From: Streptomyces sp. CMB-StM0423
GTDB lineage: Bacteria > Actinomycetota > Actinomycetes > Streptomycetales > Streptomycetaceae
Assembly: GCF_002847285.1 (NCBI RefSeq)
Contig: NZ_CP025407.1
Coordinates: 1,178,001 to 1,242,000, forward strand
DNA length: 64,000 bases
Reading direction: 5' to 3'
Below the pieces are notes generated by a model, which was given only the letters and a program-made list of their open reading frames with translations, made no database searches and was not told the DNA's origin. The position numbers and the translations under genes are program-made. Below, piece by piece: positions 35,796 through 44,213 of the stretch (within the stretch, counting starts at the first letter, position 1; every line of letters starts with the position of its first letter).

Positions 35796-36314
35796 ATGCA
35801 GTTCGGACGCACCTACGAGGAGTTCGAGCCGGGCGCGGTGTACAAGCACTGGCCGGGCAAGACCGTCACCGAGTACGACGACCATCTCTTCTGCCTGCTG
35901 ACCATGAACCACCACCCGCTGCACCTCGACGCGCACTACGCCGGCGGGACCACCGACTTCGGCCGCAACGTCGTCGTCGGCAACTACGTGTACTCCCTGC
36001 TGCTCGGCATGTCCGTGCCGGACGTCTCCGGCAAGGCGATCGCCAACCTGGAGGTCGAGTCGCTGAAGCACGTGGCGCCCACCTTCCACGGCGACACGGT
36101 CTACGGCGAGACGACCGTGCTGGACAAGTGGCCGTCGAAGTCGAAGGACGACCGCGGCATCGTGCACGTCGAGACCCGCGGCCACAAGCAGGACGGCACC
36201 CTGGTCTGCGTCTTCCGGCGCAAGGTGATGGTGCCCACGGAGGCGTACGTCCGGGCGCGCGGCGGCGAGCAGCCGGGCCGCCCGGAGCCGGCCGAGCGCG
36301 GCGGGGAGCGGTGA
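35796..36314 (+). CDS. MaoC-family hydratase, probable mesaconyl-CoA hydratase
   Basis: A 172-residue hot-dog-fold protein. DHLFCLLTMNHHPLHLDAHYA contains the hydratase-2 catalytic Asp/His pattern, followed by VVVGNYVYSLLLGMSVPDVSG and a C-terminal VHVETRGHKQDG strand. Located between the lyase and acyl-CoA dehydrogenase genes, it fits the mesaconyl-CoA to beta-methylmalyl-CoA step (Mch), although actinobacterial versions are shorter than the well-studied proteobacterial enzyme. It starts 1 bp after the lyase stop and its own stop overlaps the next ATG (TGATG). Confidence 0.88.
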   Translation: MQFGRTYEEFEPGAVYKHWPGKTVTEYDDHLFCLLTMNHHPLHLDAHYAGGTTDFGRNVVVGNYVYSLLLGMSVPDVSGKAIANLEVESLKHVAPTFHGDTVYGETTVLDKWPSKSKDDRGIVHVETRGHKQDGTLVCVFRRKVMVPTEAYVRARGGEQPGRPEPAERGGER

Positions 36315-37531
36315 TGGGACGGCTGGCGCAGACGGAGGGGCTGACGGAGGTCCAGCGCGAGATCGTCGCCACGGTCCGCGGCTTCGTCGACAAAGAGATC
36401 CTGCCGGTGGCCACCGGCCTGGAGCACCGCGACGAGTATCCCGCGCAGATCGTCGAGGGCCTGAAGGAACTGGGCATTTTCGGCCTCATGGTCCCGGAGG
36501 AGTACGGCGGTCTCGGCGAGTCGCTGCTCACCTACGCGCTGTGCGTGGAGGAGATCGCCCGCGGCTGGATGAGCGTGTCGGGGATCATCAACACGCACTT
36601 CATCGTGGCGTACATGATCAAGCAGCACGGCACGGCCGAGCAGCGGGAGCACTTCCTGCCCCTGATGGCCGCGGGCGAGGTGCGCGGCGCGTTCTCGATG
36701 TCGGAGCCCGGGCTCGGCTCGGACGTCGCCGCGATCACGTCCAAGGGCGTACGGGACGCGGAGAGCGGTGACTACCTGCTCACCGGACAGAAGATGTGGC
36801 TGACCAACGGCGGCACGTCGTCGCTGGTCGCGGTGTTGTGCCGGACGGACGAGGGGCTGGGCCCCGACGCGCCCGCGCACCGGTCGATGACGACGTTCCT
36901 GGTGGAGAAGGAGCCGGGGTTCGGCACCGTGAAGCCGGGGCTGACCATTCCCGGCAAGATCGACAAGATGGGCTACAAGGGCGTCGACACCACCGAGCTG
37001 ATCATGGACGGGCTGCGCGTCCCCGCCGGCCGGGTGCTCGGCGGCCCGGAGGGGGCGGGCCGGGGCTTCTACCAGATGATGGACGGCGTCGAGGTGGGCC
37101 GTGTGAACGTCGCCGCGCGCGGCTGCGGCGTCGCCCAGCGCGCCTTCGAGCTGGGCATCGGCTACGCACAGCAGCGGCACGCCTTCGGCCGCCAGATCGC
37201 CCGGCACCAGGCGATCCAGTTCAAACTGGCCGAGATGGCTACCAAGGTCGAGGCGGCGCATGCGATGATGGTGCGAGCGGCACGCAAAAAGGACACGGGA
37301 GAACGTAACGACCTAGAAGCGGGAATGGCCAAATATCTCGCTTCCGAGTACTGCAAGGAAGTCGTGGAAGACGCGTTCCGCATCCACGGCGGCTACGGCT
37401 TCTCCAAGGAGTACGAGATCGAGCGCCTCTACCGGGAGGCGCCGATGCTTCTCATTGGCGAAGGCACCGCCGAGATCCAGAAAATGATCATTGGACGGCG
37501 ACTGCTCGAGGAGTACGGGTCCCAGGGTTGA
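36314..37531 (+). CDS. Acyl-CoA dehydrogenase, probable methylsuccinyl-CoA dehydrogenase
   Basis: A 405-residue FAD-dependent acyl-CoA dehydrogenase. FSMSEPGLGSDVAAI is the FAD-binding signature, KMWLTNGG follows, AFGRQIARHQAIQFKLAEM marks the C-terminal domain, and LIGEGTAEIQ carries the expected catalytic Glu. In this operon the logical step is methylsuccinyl-CoA to mesaconyl-CoA (Mcd), which needs an electron-transfer flavoprotein. The last third, about 37,255 to the end, shows many A/T-ending codons (AAA, GAA, CTA, CGA, ATT) unlike the rest of the gene, a sign of past recombination. Confidence 0.9.
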   Translation: MGRLAQTEGLTEVQREIVATVRGFVDKEILPVATGLEHRDEYPAQIVEGLKELGIFGLMVPEEYGGLGESLLTYALCVEEIARGWMSVSGIINTHFIVAYMIKQHGTAEQREHFLPLMAAGEVRGAFSMSEPGLGSDVAAITSKGVRDAESGDYLLTGQKMWLTNGGTSSLVAVLCRTDEGLGPDAPAHRSMTTFLVEKEPGFGTVKPGLTIPGKIDKMGYKGVDTTELIMDGLRVPAGRVLGGPEGAGRGFYQMMDGVEVGRVNVAARGCGVAQRAFELGIGYAQQRHAFGRQIARHQAIQFKLAEMATKVEAAHAMMVRAARKKDTGERNDLEAGMAKYLASEYCKEVVEDAFRIHGGYGFSKEYEIERLYREAPMLLIGEGTAEIQKMIIGRRLLEEYGSQG

Positions 37532-37610
37532 AGGACTGCTTCAGGGGCAGGCGGCAGGGGTGGCGTGGCAGCCGGTCACGCGGCCCCGGCGGGCGAAAGC
37601 TCGCTTCGGC

Positions 37611-37639
37611 TTGCCGAGTTGCCGGTGCCAACCGATAAC
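37611..37639 (+). promoter_or_regulatory. Candidate sigma-70-type promoter for psd-pssA
   Basis: TTGCCG (37611-37616), a 17-bp spacer and GATAAC (37634-37639), 60 bp upstream of the psd ATG. Confidence 0.5.
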
Positions 37640-37698
37640 ATCCCCGACAAGCCGCCGTCCCCCATCACCGCGGCCCCCTCCCGCTACGAAGGTCAAAC

Positions 37699-38352
37699 AT
37701 GCCCCACAGCCCAGATAACGTTCCGCGCCGCCGGATCCGCCTGGCGCGCGGCGCATCGCCGTGGCTCCTGCCGACCTTGGCCACCGCCGCCGTCACCGCC
37801 GTCCGCGCCCGCCGCAGCGGGCGCTGGCCCGACCGGCTGGCCGCCGTGCCCCCCGCCGCGCTGGCGGCGGGCATGCTGTGGTTCTTCCGCGACCCCGACC
37901 GCGAGATCGCCGAGGGCCGGGTCATCTCCCCCGCGGACGGCGTGGTGCAGAGCATCATGCCGTGGCCCGACGGCCGCACCCGGGTCGCGATCTTCATGAG
38001 CCCGCTGAACGTGCACGTGAACCGCGCGCCGCTGGCCGGCACCGTCCGCTCCGTGGAGCACGTCCCCGGCGGCTACGTCCCGGCGTTCAACAAGGAGAGC
38101 GAGAACAACGAGCGCGTCGTGTGGCACCTGGACACCGAGCTCGGCGACGTCGAGATGGTCCAGATCGCCGGCGCGGTCGCCCGCCGCATCGTGCCGTACG
38201 TGACCGGCGGCACCAAGGTCGAGCAGGGCGAGCGCGTCGGGCTGATCCGCTTCGGCTCCCGCGTCGACGTGTACCTGCCGCAGGGCATCGACCCCGGCGT
38301 GGACGTCGGCCAGGCCACCACGGCGGGGGTGACGCGCCTTGACCGTGATTGA
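37699..38352 (+). CDS. psd: Phosphatidylserine decarboxylase
   Basis: A 217-residue pyruvoyl-type PSD of the short (PSD-A) class, which decarboxylates phosphatidylserine to phosphatidylethanolamine at the membrane. The N-terminus has a hydrophobic segment (AAVPPAALAAGMLWFF). FFRDPDRE, SPADGVV, the metal/His-containing FMSPLNVHVNRAP and the C-terminal GLIRFGSRVDVYLP, where Gly-Ser is the self-cleavage site, are all present. Its 3' end overlaps the pssA start by 14 bp, and both enzymes act in succession. Confidence 0.96.
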   Translation: MPHSPDNVPRRRIRLARGASPWLLPTLATAAVTAVRARRSGRWPDRLAAVPPAALAAGMLWFFRDPDREIAEGRVISPADGVVQSIMPWPDGRTRVAIFMSPLNVHVNRAPLAGTVRSVEHVPGGYVPAFNKESENNERVVWHLDTELGDVEMVQIAGAVARRIVPYVTGGTKVEQGERVGLIRFGSRVDVYLPQGIDPGVDVGQATTAGVTRLDRD

Positions 38353-39187
38353 TCCGGAGACGAAGGCCGGCTGGGTCCCCGAGGTCGACGAGGACGACGA
38401 CGACATGCCGCTGTCCACGCGGCTGTCGATCGCGGACACCCTCACCCTGGCCAACGCGACCTGCGGCTTCCTCGCCGTCTACTTCACCACCACCGGCGTG
38501 CTCGTCCCGCACCTGGCGGGCGAGGACGCCGGCGGCATCGCCCGGCACAGCGCCGCCACCGCCGTGATCCTCATGCTGCTCGCCTCGGTCTTCGACCTCT
38601 TCGACGGCCTGGTGGCGCGCAAGCTGCGCAGCTCGGCGATGGGCGCGGAGCTGGACAACCTCTCCGACCTGATCAGCTTCGGGCTGGCGCCCGCCTACTT
38701 CGTGCTGGTCTACGGCATGGTCGCCGACGACGCGTACCAGCGGGTCTCCACGGTGGCCGCGGTCGCGGTGGTGCTGGCGGTGGTGCTGCGGCTTGCCCGG
38801 TTCTCCTGCGTCACCGTGCGGGACGGCGTCTTCCAGGGCATGCCGAGCCCCTTCGGGGCGCTGACGGTGATCTCGGTGGTGCTGCTGGAGCTGCCGTTCG
38901 TGCCGACGCTGCTGGCGATCGTCGGGGTGGCCTGGCTGATGGTGAGCCGCGTGGAGTACCCCAAGCCGCGCGGCCGGCTCGCGGTGGCCACGCTCGTGTG
39001 GATCTTCATCAGCATGACCTGCCTGGGCGCGTGGGCGTTCGACGCGCCGAACGGGCAGTTGCTGCTCCAGACCGGCTGCGCGCTGCAGATAGTGACGGCC
39101 GCGACCATCCCGCTGTTCGCCACCGCCCGCCGGGTGAACACCTTCCGCGTCGGCCGCCGCGAGGCGCGCGCCGCCGCGCAGGGCTGA
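38339..39187 (+). CDS. pssA: CDP-diacylglycerol-serine O-phosphatidyltransferase
   Basis: A 282-residue membrane enzyme that makes phosphatidylserine from CDP-diacylglycerol and serine. The CDP-alcohol phosphotransferase motif reads FDGLVARKLRSSAMGAELDN, then LSD (DGxxAR-x8-G-x3-D-x3-D). About eight hydrophobic segments follow. The N-terminal 28 residues are polar and acidic. Its start at TTG 38339 lies inside the psd gene. Together with psd it supplies phosphatidylethanolamine. Confidence 0.95.
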   Translation: MTVIDPETKAGWVPEVDEDDDDMPLSTRLSIADTLTLANATCGFLAVYFTTTGVLVPHLAGEDAGGIARHSAATAVILMLLASVFDLFDGLVARKLRSSAMGAELDNLSDLISFGLAPAYFVLVYGMVADDAYQRVSTVAAVAVVLAVVLRLARFSCVTVRDGVFQGMPSPFGALTVISVVLLELPFVPTLLAIVGVAWLMVSRVEYPKPRGRLAVATLVWIFISMTCLGAWAFDAPNGQLLLQTGCALQIVTAATIPLFATARRVNTFRVGRREARAAAQG

Positions 39188-39257
39188 GCGGGGCCTGGCA
39201 GGGCCCGCACGTCCGGCAGGGCACGCCGCGGGCCCGTAGCGTACGAGAACGACCGCA

Positions 39258-39300
39258 CCGCCGCGCCCGGGGGATCGCTCCCCCGGGCGCGGCGGCTTTT
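39258..39300. terminator. Strong rho-independent terminator
   Basis: Perfect 16-bp stem CCGCCGCGCCCGGGGG with its complement at 39280-39295, a 6-base loop and CTTTT after it. It lies after pssA and before the convergent protease gene. Confidence 0.9.
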
Positions 39301-39325
39301 CCGGCCTGCCCGCCCTGGATCGGGG

Positions 39326-41347
39326 TCAGACGGGCTGCCAGAGCGCGGGCACGTTCGGCGGCTCCCAGCCCGGCAGGGCCGTGTGGGCCTGGAGGCAGCG
39401 GTAGCCCTGGCCGCCGTACGTGACGGTGTCACCGGCCCGGTAGGAGGTGCCGGCCGCCCAGGTGCCGGGGCCCGGGTCGGAGCCGACGGTCAGGGTGTAC
39501 GTCACCGTGTGGGTGGCGCTGCCGGTGCCGGTCACCGTGATCGGGTACGTGCCGTCGGCGGTCCCGGCGGCGACGTCGAGCGTCAGGGTCGCGGAGTTGC
39601 CCGAGGTCACCGTCGCCGGGGAGAAGGACGCCGTGACGCCGGCGGGCACGCCGGAGGCGGTGAGCGCGACGCTCTGCGGGTTCCCGCCGGTCGTCGTGGT
39701 GCTCACGGTGGCGGTGGCGGAGCCGCCGGCCTCGGCGCTCCCGGAGTTCGGCGCCAGCGCGAGGGAGAAGTCCGGCGTCTGGCTGCCGCCGCAGTCGGCC
39801 TCGCCGGCCGCCGCGGGCACGGCGATGGCGCTCCAGGCCGCCTTGACGGCGTTGCACTCGGTGGCGCCGTAGGTGGCCTTGGCGGCGGTGACGGTCGCCG
39901 CGCGGGCGGCGCGGTGGTTCCAGCCGGAGGTCTTCAGCAGCAGCCCGCCCATGAAGATCTTCGCGGCCTTCTGCACGCCGACGCCGGTGACGGCGGAGGG
40001 GCCGCCGGCGCAGATCGGGCTGTCCGGCTTGCCGCCGCCCGGACTGGAGCCCTCGGCGAGCAGGTAGAACCAGTGGTTCTGCGGGCCGGCCGCGGCGTGC
40101 ACCTCGGTGCCGGAGCCGAGCTGGGTGTAGCAGTTGGGGTCGTTGTTGACCAGCGACGGGTTGTACATGTTGCGGATGGGGCGGGTGTCGCCGTAGAAGC
40201 GGGCCTTCTCGCCGACGGTGTAGTCGGGCGGATCGGCGGGGCTGTTGACGTACGCCTCGGTGATGGCGCCGAAGATGTCGCCGGTGGACTCGTTCATGCC
40301 GCCGTTCTCGCTGCCCGAGCCGCTTGATCCGGGGGTGCGGTCGAAGATCTCGTGCCCGTACTCGTGCGCGACGACGTCGATGGACGTGAGCTGGTTGGTA
40401 CCGGTCTGGTTGCGGCCGTAGGTGGTCTTGGAGCCGTCGTAGTAGGCGTTGACGACGCTGAGTCCGGCGCGGGCGGGGACGAGGCCGCCGCGGCCGTTCT
40501 GGCCGTTGTAGCCCGTCCACTCCTTGAGCATGTCGAACTCCTGCTGGGCCGCGTACATGATGTCGACGCAGGCCGTCTCCAGGTCGTTCGCGCCGCCGTT
40601 GCCCCAGGGCGGGGTGGTGTACGGGGCGCCGTTCTGGCCGCCGCACTGGAAGCCGGTGCGCAGCGGGTCGGTCATGGAGTTGGCGGCGGTGTCGATCTCG
40701 ACGGTGCCGTAGTGGTAGCCCTGCCCGGAGGCGTCGCGGACCTGCTCGCGGGTCTCGACGACCTTGCCGGTACGGGCGTCGACGTACACCTCGCGCACGC
40801 TGGGGGCGCCGGCGGCGGTGGTTCCGGTGACGGTGGACTGCCAGGTCAGCACGCCCTTGCCGCCGTTGCCGCCGTTGCCGCCCTTGAGCAGCACGCCGAG
40901 TTCAGGCGCCGTGGCCTTCTCCGGGTGCGCGACCCGCGCGGTGGCGGTCCGCTCGGCGGCGGCCGCGGAGACCGTGGCGCGCGGGGAGAGCGACAGCTCG
41001 GGCGCGGGCGCGGCGGCCACGTCGAGGACGCGCCCGCGGCTGTCGGCGAGCACGACGGCGTCGCCGCCGGTGACCGGCAGCCCGAGGTAGGTGCGTTCGT
41101 ACGCGGCGTAGTAGAGCCCGTCGTCCCAGGGGGTCACCTTGGTGCGGACGAGTTCCTCGCCGGGGCTGTGGCGCAGCCCGTCGAGCCCGCTGTCCGCGGC
41201 GCGGTCGGCGGCGGCGAGGGCGCGGGCCTTGCCGCCCGGCTGCTCGGGTGGCGGCGGCGCGGCGCTGGTGGTGCCGGTGAAGGCACCGGTCAGGCCGGCG
41301 GTCAGGGCGAGTGCCGCCACGACCGCGCCAAGTCTTGTGGACTTCAC
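39326..41347 (-). CDS. Secreted M4 (thermolysin-like) metalloprotease with C-terminal carbohydrate-binding domain
   Basis: A 673-residue pre-pro-protein. A Sec signal peptide (residues 1-28, ALALTAGLTGAFTGTTSAAP) precedes an FTP/PepSY-type propeptide of about 180 residues. The M4 catalytic domain holds VVAHEYGHEIFD (zinc and catalytic residues), GGMNESTGDIFG (third ligand) and EVHAAAGPQNHWFYLLAEG. An immunoglobulin-like beta domain (about residues 525-625) and a CBM5/12-like module with three tryptophans (WAAGTSYRAGDTVTYGGQGY) close the protein. It is divergent from a LysR gene with a palindrome in the gap, so LysR control is likely. Confidence 0.95.
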   Translation of the reverse strand: MKSTRLGAVVAALALTAGLTGAFTGTTSAAPPPPEQPGGKARALAAADRAADSGLDGLRHSPGEELVRTKVTPWDDGLYYAAYERTYLGLPVTGGDAVVLADSRGRVLDVAAAPAPELSLSPRATVSAAAAERTATARVAHPEKATAPELGVLLKGGNGGNGGKGVLTWQSTVTGTTAAGAPSVREVYVDARTGKVVETREQVRDASGQGYHYGTVEIDTAANSMTDPLRTGFQCGGQNGAPYTTPPWGNGGANDLETACVDIMYAAQQEFDMLKEWTGYNGQNGRGGLVPARAGLSVVNAYYDGSKTTYGRNQTGTNQLTSIDVVAHEYGHEIFDRTPGSSGSGSENGGMNESTGDIFGAITEAYVNSPADPPDYTVGEKARFYGDTRPIRNMYNPSLVNNDPNCYTQLGSGTEVHAAAGPQNHWFYLLAEGSSPGGGKPDSPICAGGPSAVTGVGVQKAAKIFMGGLLLKTSGWNHRAARAATVTAAKATYGATECNAVKAAWSAIAVPAAAGEADCGGSQTPDFSLALAPNSGSAEAGGSATATVSTTTTGGNPQSVALTASGVPAGVTASFSPATVTSGNSATLTLDVAAGTADGTYPITVTGTGSATHTVTYTLTVGSDPGPGTWAAGTSYRAGDTVTYGGQGYRCLQAHTALPGWEPPNVPALWQPV

Positions 41348-41427
41348 GTCTGTTGCTCCCCTCTAGGGAAACCGGTGACGCGAGTATCGACATGGACATG
41401 GCGCTTCGGGATATCCCACCCGCCCCC

Positions 41428-41440
41428 ATACCCGGGTTAT
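41428..41440. promoter_or_regulatory. Candidate LysR-type palindrome between protease and LysR genes
   Basis: ATACCCGGGTTAT is a near-perfect inverted repeat. TACCCGGGTTATA within it is T-N11-A, and TTATAC beside it could be the -10 element of a nearly leaderless LysR transcript (ATG 41452). GGGATATCCC at 41408-41417 is a second palindrome. Confidence 0.45.
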
Positions 41441-41451
41441 ACGCTGCTGGA

Positions 41452-42408
41452 ATGGAGCTGGAGTTACGGCACCTGCAGGCTGTCTGCCGGATCGCCGAGA
41501 CCGGCAGCCTCGCGGGCGCCGCCCGCCTCCTCGGCGTCTCCCAGCCGGCGCTGTCGGCCCAGCTCCGCCGCATCGAGCGGGTGGCGGGCGGCGAGCTGTT
41601 CACGCGCACCCCGCGGGGCGTACTGCCCACGCCGCTGGGCGAGTTCGTACTGTCCAAGGCGCACCGGGTGCTCGGCGAGATGGAGGCGCTGGCGGCCGGC
41701 GCCCGCGCCGCGGCGGCGGGGCCGCTGCGGCTGGGGAGCATCGTGCTGGTGATGCTCGGCGCGCTGGTCACGGAGCTGGACGAACTGCTGCCGGGGCGGC
41801 AGACGACGGTCGACAGCGAGGACTCCGTCACGGCGCTGACCCGGCTGCTGGGCTCCGGCCACTACGACGCGATCCTCTACGGCGAGGTCAACGACCACCG
41901 CACGCCGCTCCCTTCCGGCGTCACGGCCCGCACGCTGGTCGCGGGCGAGCCGTTCTGGATCGCCCTGTCGGCCCGCCACCGGCTCGCGGAGCGGGAGCGG
42001 GTGGAGCTGGGCGACCTGGCGGACGAGCAGTGGATGGCGATGACGAGCCAGGACGACGGCGGCCCGGAAGCGCTCCACGCCGCCTGCACGACCGCGGGCT
42101 TCACCCCGTCGCTGCGCTACCGCATCGGCGACACGGCCCTGAACCGCCGCCTGATAGCGGCCGGCCGCGCGGTAGCCGTCTTCCAGCCCACGGCCCCGGC
42201 CACGGCAGGCGTGGCCCTGCGCCCCCTGTCAGGCGACCCGATCAGGGGCCGCCTGACCCTGGCCTGGCAACGCCGCGCGGTCCCGGCGGAACAGGCGAAC
42301 CTGCTGTACCGGGCGGCGTCCCGGGCGTACGAGGCGGGATTGGCGAACAACCCGCGGTATGGGACGTGGTGGAAGGAGCACCCGGAGATCCACCCGGAAC
42401 GCACGTGA
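41452..42408 (+). CDS. LysR-family regulator with a TTA codon
   Basis: A 318-residue LysR-type regulator: HTH MELELRHLQAVCRIAETGSL, then SQPALSAQLRRIERVAGGEL, then a substrate domain. It resembles the LysR protein at 3871. Codon 5 (41464-41466) is TTA, the rare leucine codon that in Streptomyces needs the bldA tRNA, so translation should be restricted to late growth. It is divergent from the secreted protease, its probable target. A start at ATG 41452 puts the candidate -10 just 10 bp upstream. Confidence 0.92.
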   Translation: MELELRHLQAVCRIAETGSLAGAARLLGVSQPALSAQLRRIERVAGGELFTRTPRGVLPTPLGEFVLSKAHRVLGEMEALAAGARAAAAGPLRLGSIVLVMLGALVTELDELLPGRQTTVDSEDSVTALTRLLGSGHYDAILYGEVNDHRTPLPSGVTARTLVAGEPFWIALSARHRLAERERVELGDLADEQWMAMTSQDDGGPEALHAACTTAGFTPSLRYRIGDTALNRRLIAAGRAVAVFQPTAPATAGVALRPLSGDPIRGRLTLAWQRRAVPAEQANLLYRAASRAYEAGLANNPRYGTWWKEHPEIHPERT

Positions 42409-42446
42409 GGGACGGTCGGGGCGGAGTCCCGGGGGCCGGGCCCCCG

Positions 42447-43589
42447 TCAGAGGTAGTCGTGGGCCAGGGACTCCGCCAGTGACTCCAGCAGGGGGCCCGC
42501 GTTGCGCATCGAGCGGTTTACGTCCGGCTCCAGCGTCGACAGCGCGTACGCGCGCTCGATCCCCGCACCCCGTAGCGCCGCCTCGTCGATCGACAGGCCC
42601 CCGCACACCGCCACCACCCGCTTTCCCGCCGCGCGGGCCGCCGACGCCACGCCCGCCGGGGCCTTGCCGTGCAGCGTCTGGCGGTCCAGCGAGCCCTCGC
42701 CCGTGATCACGAGGTCCGCCCGCGCGACCGCCGCTCCGAAGCCCAGGACGTCGAGCAGCACCTCGATCCCGGGCCGGAAGACCGCGCCGAGGCCGATCAG
42801 CGCCCCGTAGCCGATGCCTCCCGCCGCCCCCGCGCCCGGCTCCCGCGCCAGCGCGGCCGCCCGCGGCCCCACGGCCTCCTCCAGCACCCGCACGTAGTGT
42901 CCCAGCGCCGCGTCCAGCGCCTCGACGTCCGCCGCGCTCGCACCCTTCTGCGGGCCGTAGACCGCCGGCGCGCCGGTCGGACCCGTCAGCGGGTTGTCGA
43001 CGTCGCTGGCGAGGATCAGCTCCACCGACGCGAACCGCGGGTCGATCCCGCTCAGGTCCGCCCGCGCAAGGTCCGCCAGGGGTCCGCCCCCGGGGCCCAC
43101 CGGCGCACCCTCCGCGTCCAGGAAGTCCCCGCCCAGGGCCGCGAGCATGCCCGCGCCGCCGTCCGAGGTCGCGCTGCCGCCGACGCCGAAGACGATGCTC
43201 CGCGCCCCGGCGTCGAGCGCCGCGCGCAGGAGTTCGCCGCTGCCGTACGTGGTGGCGGTGCGCGGCGCGAAGCGGCCGGGGGGCAGCAGTTGCAGCCCCG
43301 ACGCCTCGGCCATCTCGACGACGGCGGTGCCGTCGCGCAGCGCGTACGCCGCGGTGACCGGATCGCCGAGCGGCCCCGTGACCCGCGCCTCGCGGCGCTC
43401 GAAGCCCGCCGCCAGCGCCGCGGCCACCGTGCCGTCGCCGCCGTCAGCGACGGGCAGGGCCTCGACGGCGAGGCCGGGCGCGACCTTCCGCAGCCCCGCG
43501 GTCACCCGCTGGGCGACCTCTTCTGCGGTGAGGGAGCCCTTGAACTTGTCGGCCGCGATCAGCACCCGGGTCACCGATCCGTGCGTCAC
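42447..43589 (-). CDS. Glycerate kinase (type II)
   Basis: A 380-residue glycerate kinase, which phosphorylates glycerate to 2- or 3-phosphoglycerate at the exit of glyoxylate metabolism. Family motifs: RVLIAADKFKGSLTAEEVA at the start, LPVADGGDGTVAA, a FGVGGSATSDGGAGM glycine-rich loop, NPLTGPTGA and ITGEGSLDRQTLHGKAP. A longer frame to 43658 exists, but GTG 43589 with GAGGGGTGG before it is the better start. In this window the glyoxylate-yielding ethylmalonyl-CoA cluster gives it a plausible metabolic context. Confidence 0.93.
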   Translation of the reverse strand: MTHGSVTRVLIAADKFKGSLTAEEVAQRVTAGLRKVAPGLAVEALPVADGGDGTVAAALAAGFERREARVTGPLGDPVTAAYALRDGTAVVEMAEASGLQLLPPGRFAPRTATTYGSGELLRAALDAGARSIVFGVGGSATSDGGAGMLAALGGDFLDAEGAPVGPGGGPLADLARADLSGIDPRFASVELILASDVDNPLTGPTGAPAVYGPQKGASAADVEALDAALGHYVRVLEEAVGPRAAALAREPGAGAAGGIGYGALIGLGAVFRPGIEVLLDVLGFGAAVARADLVITGEGSLDRQTLHGKAPAGVASAARAAGKRVVAVCGGLSIDEAALRGAGIERAYALSTLEPDVNRSMRNAGPLLESLAESLAHDYL

Positions 43590-43659
43590 TTGCCACCCCT
43601 CGCTCTGGTCCTGGTCACGCCGCTGCGACCCTATCCGCAAGCCCGCCCGGTTGCCCATC

Positions 43660-43696
43660 GGGCCCGGGACCGGCGCTTGGCGCCGGCCCCGGGCCC
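43660..43696 (-). terminator. Terminator-like hairpin after ogt
   Basis: A 16-17-bp stem (GGGCCCGGG-CCGGCGC with its complement, CAA loop on the minus strand, one G-U pair) starts 26 bp beyond the ogt stop. Confidence 0.6.
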
Positions 43697-43722
43697 GTAC
43701 GGCGCGGCGACGGCAGGGGTGC

Positions 43723-44208
43723 TCAGCCCTCCCGCCGCTCCAGCGCGAGCAACTGCTTCTTGCGGTCGATCCCGCCCCCGTATCCGGTGAGGCTGCCGTT
43801 GGCGCCGACGACGCGGTGGCAGGGGACGACGATCCCGACGGGGTTGCGCCCGTTGGCCATGCCGACGGCGCGGGAGGCGGCGGGGTTGCCGACGCGCTCG
43901 GCGAGTTCGCCGTAGGAGATCGTCTCGCCGTACGGGATCTGCCGCAGTTGCTCCCACACCCGCTGCTGGAACGGCGTGCCGGACAGGTGCAGCGGCAGGT
44001 CGAAGTCGGTGCGCTCGCCCGCGAAGTACGCCGCGAGCTGCGCGGCCGCCGCCGCGAACGGCGGGTCCTCCGGGTCGGCGGGGGTGCCGAAGGTCTCGTC
44101 GGCGGGGCGGTGGCGCTGGTCGGTCATGTAGAGCCCGGTGAGGCTGTCGTCCTCGGCGACGAGGGCGAGGGGTCCTACGGGGCTGTCGACTGTGGTGTGG
44201 GTTCGCAT
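43723..44208 (-). CDS. ogt: Methylated-DNA--[protein]-cysteine S-methyltransferase
   Basis: A 161-residue O6-alkylguanine-DNA alkyltransferase. The acceptor site is in VVPCHRVVGANG, after the HTH-like YGETISYGELAERVGNPAASR, and is followed by LTGYGGG. It transfers alkyl groups irreversibly from DNA to the cysteine. The ATG at 44208 has GGAGTGAAGG upstream. It starts 5 bp after the stop of the alkA-type gene, so the pair forms an alkylation-repair operon; as I recall, M. tuberculosis has the same order (alkA-ogt). Confidence 0.96.
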   Translation of the reverse strand: MRTHTTVDSPVGPLALVAEDDSLTGLYMTDQRHRPADETFGTPADPEDPPFAAAAAQLAAYFAGERTDFDLPLHLSGTPFQQRVWEQLRQIPYGETISYGELAERVGNPAASRAVGMANGRNPVGIVVPCHRVVGANGSLTGYGGGIDRKKQLLALERREG

Positions 44209-44213
44209 GTCCT

